Source of the DNA: Flavobacteriaceae bacterium
Lineage (GTDB): Bacteria > Bacteroidota > Bacteroidia > Flavobacteriales > Flavobacteriaceae
Reading direction: 5' to 3'
NCBI GenBank assembly: GCA_002401215.1
Contig: NVSL01000004.1
Coordinates: forward strand, 25,757-31,709
DNA length: 5,953 nucleotides
Shown in pieces: positions 2,993-5,953 of the stretch (the first letter of the stretch is position 1; every line of letters starts with the position of its first letter). The notes below the pieces were generated by a model that ran no database searches, had not been told where the DNA came from, and saw only the letters and a list, made by a program, of their open reading frames with translations. The position numbers and the translations under genes were made by a program.

Positions 2993-5953
2993 TTATTCAA
3001 TTACAATTTTTTGAGATATATTTCCATTATCCGTTTCAATTTGTACAATATAAACACCTGTGCTCAACTCATCAATCGGTAAATTAATTTCTGATTGTAG
3101 GTTTTTATGATTCCAAATACGCATCGTTTGTCCTAAAGAATTGTAGAGTATTGTTTTATTAATTTTTGATGCCCCAGAATTCTTAATCACAATTTCTGAT
3201 CTTGGGTTATTCATGTACACCGAAATCGTGTTTTTTGGTAACAAGGCATCATCAACAGCTAAAACCTGAGATTCTTTAAACACTAATGAGAATCGTGTTT
3301 TGTATTCACCCGCTGGCAACGCCACCTCATAGTTAGATTGTCTTAAATCGTGATACACATTTGCAACATTGTCTTTTATATAAATATTTTTATCTGCGGA
3401 TATATTTTCCAAACTATCAATCATAAATTTTTGAATCATTCCGTCTTCATCTGCATCAATAATAATGACTATTGGAATTTCTCTTTCTTCATCAAAAAAT
3501 TCGAAAGCCTGAATTACAAAACGTTGATCTTCTTGTAAAAAGAAGGAGTCGTTTGCTAAGGCTCCAAAAGCCGAGGCATCATATCCTCTATCAATACCAT
3601 CTGTTGCTTCAGTAACAAATGCAACCATTAATTGACGGTGGTAATGGTCTGGAGAATCAAAACCTAACCTGATTTTTTCAATAGGGACGGTTCGTGTAAA
3701 TACTGAATTTGGATTCCCTCCTTCTACCTCAAAAGTTCGCTGAGAATTTTTAAAAACAACATCCCCTCCTGTAGCACTTGATGTTACAAAAAACCCTTGA
3801 CCTACAGGAATATATTGCCCCGGCAAAACACTTCCAGAACCCGTTGGATCAACATCTGGATGTGATGCTGCCAACGTTGGAGTAGGTACACTTCCTGCTT
3901 TTGTATAGGTAGAATATCCGCCTTGGTACTCTAATAAAATATGAGTTCCTCCGCCCCAATGTTCCCAAAAATAAATGGTTTGGGTTGTTGATGTCGCATT
4001 GTCATTTATAAATGCATTCGCATCGATTGCTGATAAAAACGGGTTTCCTGTTAAGGTTATATATGGGTTTAATGGGTCTGCGGGCACTCCAAAAGTAGTA
4101 TGAACCAATTCTGTTGCTCCGTTAGGAACATTGTTTGGTTTTCCTCTAAACACATAATTTTGTTTACTAGAAACAGCACTTGCGCCAGAAGTTCCTTTCA
4201 TGGTATACCCTTCGGTAACATTTAAAGTTCCGGTACTCCCTACAGGCTGCCAATTGGCATACGCATTGCCCAAGTTTACAAATTTATAAATCCAATAACT
4301 TGCTATTTTTTTTGGAACAGTTAATGTTCCATCAGCATAATAAGGATCTGAATTTGAAACATCAAAATCTAATGGAATAGGTGCTGAAGGGTTTGTACCA
4401 TCTCTTAAAATAATAGGAACATTGAATGAAACATTGTTTGCTATATTATTAATTTCACTCACTGGAGAAGACCAATAATTATACGTAAATGCATTTTGAG
4501 TTCCCTGTTGGTCTCGTTCTATATACCCCGCACTATTTGTTGCTAAATCACTATACTCTGTTTGAATTAATTGTGATTCTCCTTCTAAATCAATAATGCC
4601 ATCAAGCTTTAAAAAATGAGTTACGGTTAAACCGTTTCCTGTGCCAACACTTGTATCTCCATCTACTACAATTTTATTACTATTCACCTTAAACGAAAGT
4701 ACGGTTCTATTGTTCTTTTTTACAAGAGGTAATGAACTATTATTTATTGTGATATTATGGTTGGTTTCAACAATATTCCAGTCAACTGTTTCATTTGAAT
4801 TTACAATGGATGTGAATCCAGGTATCGTTTGTTGGTTTCCATTTAGCCAAACTGTATTAGAGTCCCAACTGCCATTTGAAGATGATCTATATGGTAATGG
4901 TGCTGTTTGGAAATCTACTGTCCGTATATTATTTAATTTTGCAAGAGCCCCATTATTTGAATAGTCCTTTGCATTATCATATACATAGGTACTCATAGGG
5001 TAATATGCTTCTAGGTTTGCCCATGCCATTGCTGCAATGTCATTTTTAGTTGGGGTATTTCCTATACTTTGAAAGTATGAACCTAATACAAGATTTGAAT
5101 TTTCTTCAATTTCTTGATTCATTATAAAATGAAGTTCACCTTCGGTCAACGCTAGACTCCATACTCTTATTTCATCAATATTACCTTCAAAATAAGAGTT
5201 TGCCATATTTCCATATCCTATTCTAAAACCTTCGGTGGTGGCTAAAGGAGGTGTTAAATTTTTTCTTGCAGCAATATCCTCAATCCCATCAATATAAATT
5301 TTAGCAACTATTCCATCATAAATTACTGCAACATGATGCCAAACTCCATTTGGTATTACCGTTGAAGAAACTATTGTTTTTGAACCTGCATTTATCCATG
5401 TCATTTCTGGGTTACCTGCAGCGTTTATTTTAAAATCATATCCTTGAGTAAAAGTTGTATTTCTTTTTGAAACTATGGTTTTATCATTTGCATCTTTATT
5501 AATCCATGCAGATATTGTAAATGCCCCAGTTAAATCTGTAACATCTCCCGCACTAAGATAGTCTTGAACTCCATCAAAATAAATAGATCTTGTAAAGGTT
5601 CTTTCAGGAGCATACGCAAAGCTTATGTATTTTGTTCCGTTAAAATCATAGGTTGTTTCTAAATCGGTTCCATTTTGTATTAACAACTTGGTTTCTGCTG
5701 TTGTGTCAAAAGTTGGGCTATTAGAAAATAGCATGATATAATCTCCTGGTGGGTTAACTGTAGCTGAAAGCATAGATTGAGGTATTGATATTTTTACAGT
5801 TTCTACACTACCTGTTTCTACCACTTTCCAAATTCTTCCTATTCTAGAATAATCTACTGTCGTATTTAATCCTGAAACAGCAGAGCTTAAGTCTAAGTTA
5901 ACTGAGGTTTGAGCAGATAAACTACCATCATCATTACCCCAAATAAGAAAATC
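2993..5953 (-). CDS. Large LamG-domain surface/secreted protein with T9SS type A C-terminal sorting domain (5' partial)
   Basis: The frame is open from the stop at 2993 to the window edge, giving 986 visible residues; the true start and signal peptide lie outside. A GTG at 5824-5822 is an internal valine, not a start: the 43 codons before it continue the same fold with DFLIWGNDDG and RIGRIWK, a pattern common before LamG domains in flavobacterial surface proteins. Domains follow in order. The first is a beta-rich N-terminal part. Next is a LamG/concanavalin-like domain (about nt 5590-5120) with FTISAWI, GVWHHVAVIYDG, KIYIDG and GNIDEIRVW. A long beta-rich region typical of this protein group follows, with NYWSSPV, GYTMKG, LTGNPFLSAIDANAFI and IPVGQGFFV. 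Last is a C-terminal sorting domain (about nt 3240-2996) with ILYNSLGQ, STGVYIVQIE and the terminal KIVIE. The protein would be exported by Sec, passed through the outer membrane by T9SS and anchored or released. A role in adhesion or polysaccharide binding is inferred from LamG. No catalytic domain is seen in the visible part. Confidence 0.92.
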   Translation of the reverse strand, partial: DFLIWGNDDGSLSAQTSVNLDLSSAVSGLNTTVDYSRIGRIWKVVETGSVETVKISIPQSMLSATVNPPGDYIMLFSNSPTFDTTAETKLLIQNGTDLETTYDFNGTKYISFAYAPERTFTRSIYFDGVQDYLSAGDVTDLTGAFTISAWINKDANDKTIVSKRNTTFTQGYDFKINAAGNPEMTWINAGSKTIVSSTVIPNGVWHHVAVIYDGIVAKIYIDGIEDIAARKNLTPPLATTEGFRIGYGNMANSYFEGNIDEIRVWSLALTEGELHFIMNQEIEENSNLVLGSYFQSIGNTPTKNDIAAMAWANLEAYYPMSTYVYDNAKDYSNNGALAKLNNIRTVDFQTAPLPYRSSSNGSWDSNTVWLNGNQQTIPGFTSIVNSNETVDWNIVETNHNITINNSSLPLVKKNNRTVLSFKVNSNKIVVDGDTSVGTGNGLTVTHFLKLDGIIDLEGESQLIQTEYSDLATNSAGYIERDQQGTQNAFTYNYWSSPVSEINNIANNVSFNVPIILRDGTNPSAPIPLDFDVSNSDPYYADGTLTVPKKIASYWIYKFVNLGNAYANWQPVGSTGTLNVTEGYTMKGTSGASAVSSKQNYVFRGKPNNVPNGATELVHTTFGVPADPLNPYITLTGNPFLSAIDANAFINDNATSTTQTIYFWEHWGGGTHILLEYQGGYSTYTKAGSVPTPTLAASHPDVDPTGSGSVLPGQYIPVGQGFFVTSSATGGDVVFKNSQRTFEVEGGNPNSVFTRTVPIEKIRLGFDSPDHYHRQLMVAFVTEATDGIDRGYDASAFGALANDSFFLQEDQRFVIQAFEFFDEEREIPIVIIIDADEDGMIQKFMIDSLENISADKNIYIKDNVANVYHDLRQSNYEVALPAGEYKTRFSLVFKESQVLAVDDALLPKNTISVYMNNPRSEIVIKNSGASKINKTILYNSLGQTMRIWNHKNLQSEINLPIDELSTGVYIVQIETDNGNISQKIVIE

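Noticed and set aside
3350..3538. A 62-codon open frame on the plus strand
   Set aside because: It lies antisense inside the surface-protein gene and encodes an Ile/Phe/Asn-rich low-complexity peptide, as expected from a shadow frame in AT-rich DNA.
4641..4964. A 107-codon open frame on the plus strand with a hydrophobic N-terminal part
   Set aside because: It is antisense to well-matched coding sequence of the surface protein, with no promoter or recognisable domain. The hydrophobicity comes from the opposite-strand codon pattern.
1..5953. CRISPR array, tRNA, rRNA, insertion sequence or phage genes
   Set aside because: No regularly spaced repeats, cloverleaf-like segments, transposase, integrase or phage structural motifs were seen on either strand.

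Overview
The window looks like chromosomal DNA from a marine-type member of the Flavobacteriaceae (Bacteroidota). The evidence is the low GC content, the TAnnTTTG-type -7 promoter elements, the lack of strong Shine-Dalgarno sequences at the two visible gene starts, a type IX secretion (T9SS) sorting domain on a large surface protein, and short palindromic intergenic repeats of the GTCAGTTCGA...TATCGAGAAC kind that I recognise from flavobacterial genomes. Genus cannot be assigned from the sequence alone.

Layout. Positions 1-255 are non-coding. They hold two repeat elements in opposite orientation (3-83 and 105-146), followed by the promoter of a small regulator gene. This promoter carries a perfect 18-bp palindrome (213-230) directly next to the -7 element (234-241). 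Positions 256-720 (+) encode an Rrf2-family regulator with a three-cysteine Fe-S cluster motif. Positions 721-902 hold a third repeat copy (753-802) and an intrinsic terminator serving the minus-strand gene. Positions 903-2714 (-) encode a 603-residue protein I cannot name with certainty. It has features of an FMN-binding TIM-barrel enzyme of the nitronate monooxygenase type, plus a C-terminal half with conserved-looking cysteines. Positions 2715-2992 hold its promoter, two small inverted repeats, and the terminator of the next gene. Positions 2993-5953 (-) are the 3' part of a very large T9SS-secreted LamG surface protein whose 5' end lies outside the window.

How the parts relate. The regulator and the 603-residue gene are convergent, so they are not an operon. 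The regulator probably controls itself through the palindrome in its own promoter. The two minus-strand genes are separated by a strong terminator and a separate promoter, so they appear to be independent transcription units. No multi-gene system is evident. The least explained object is the 603-residue cysteine-bearing flavoprotein-like enzyme, and the best-defined regulatory feature is the Rrf2 promoter/operator.
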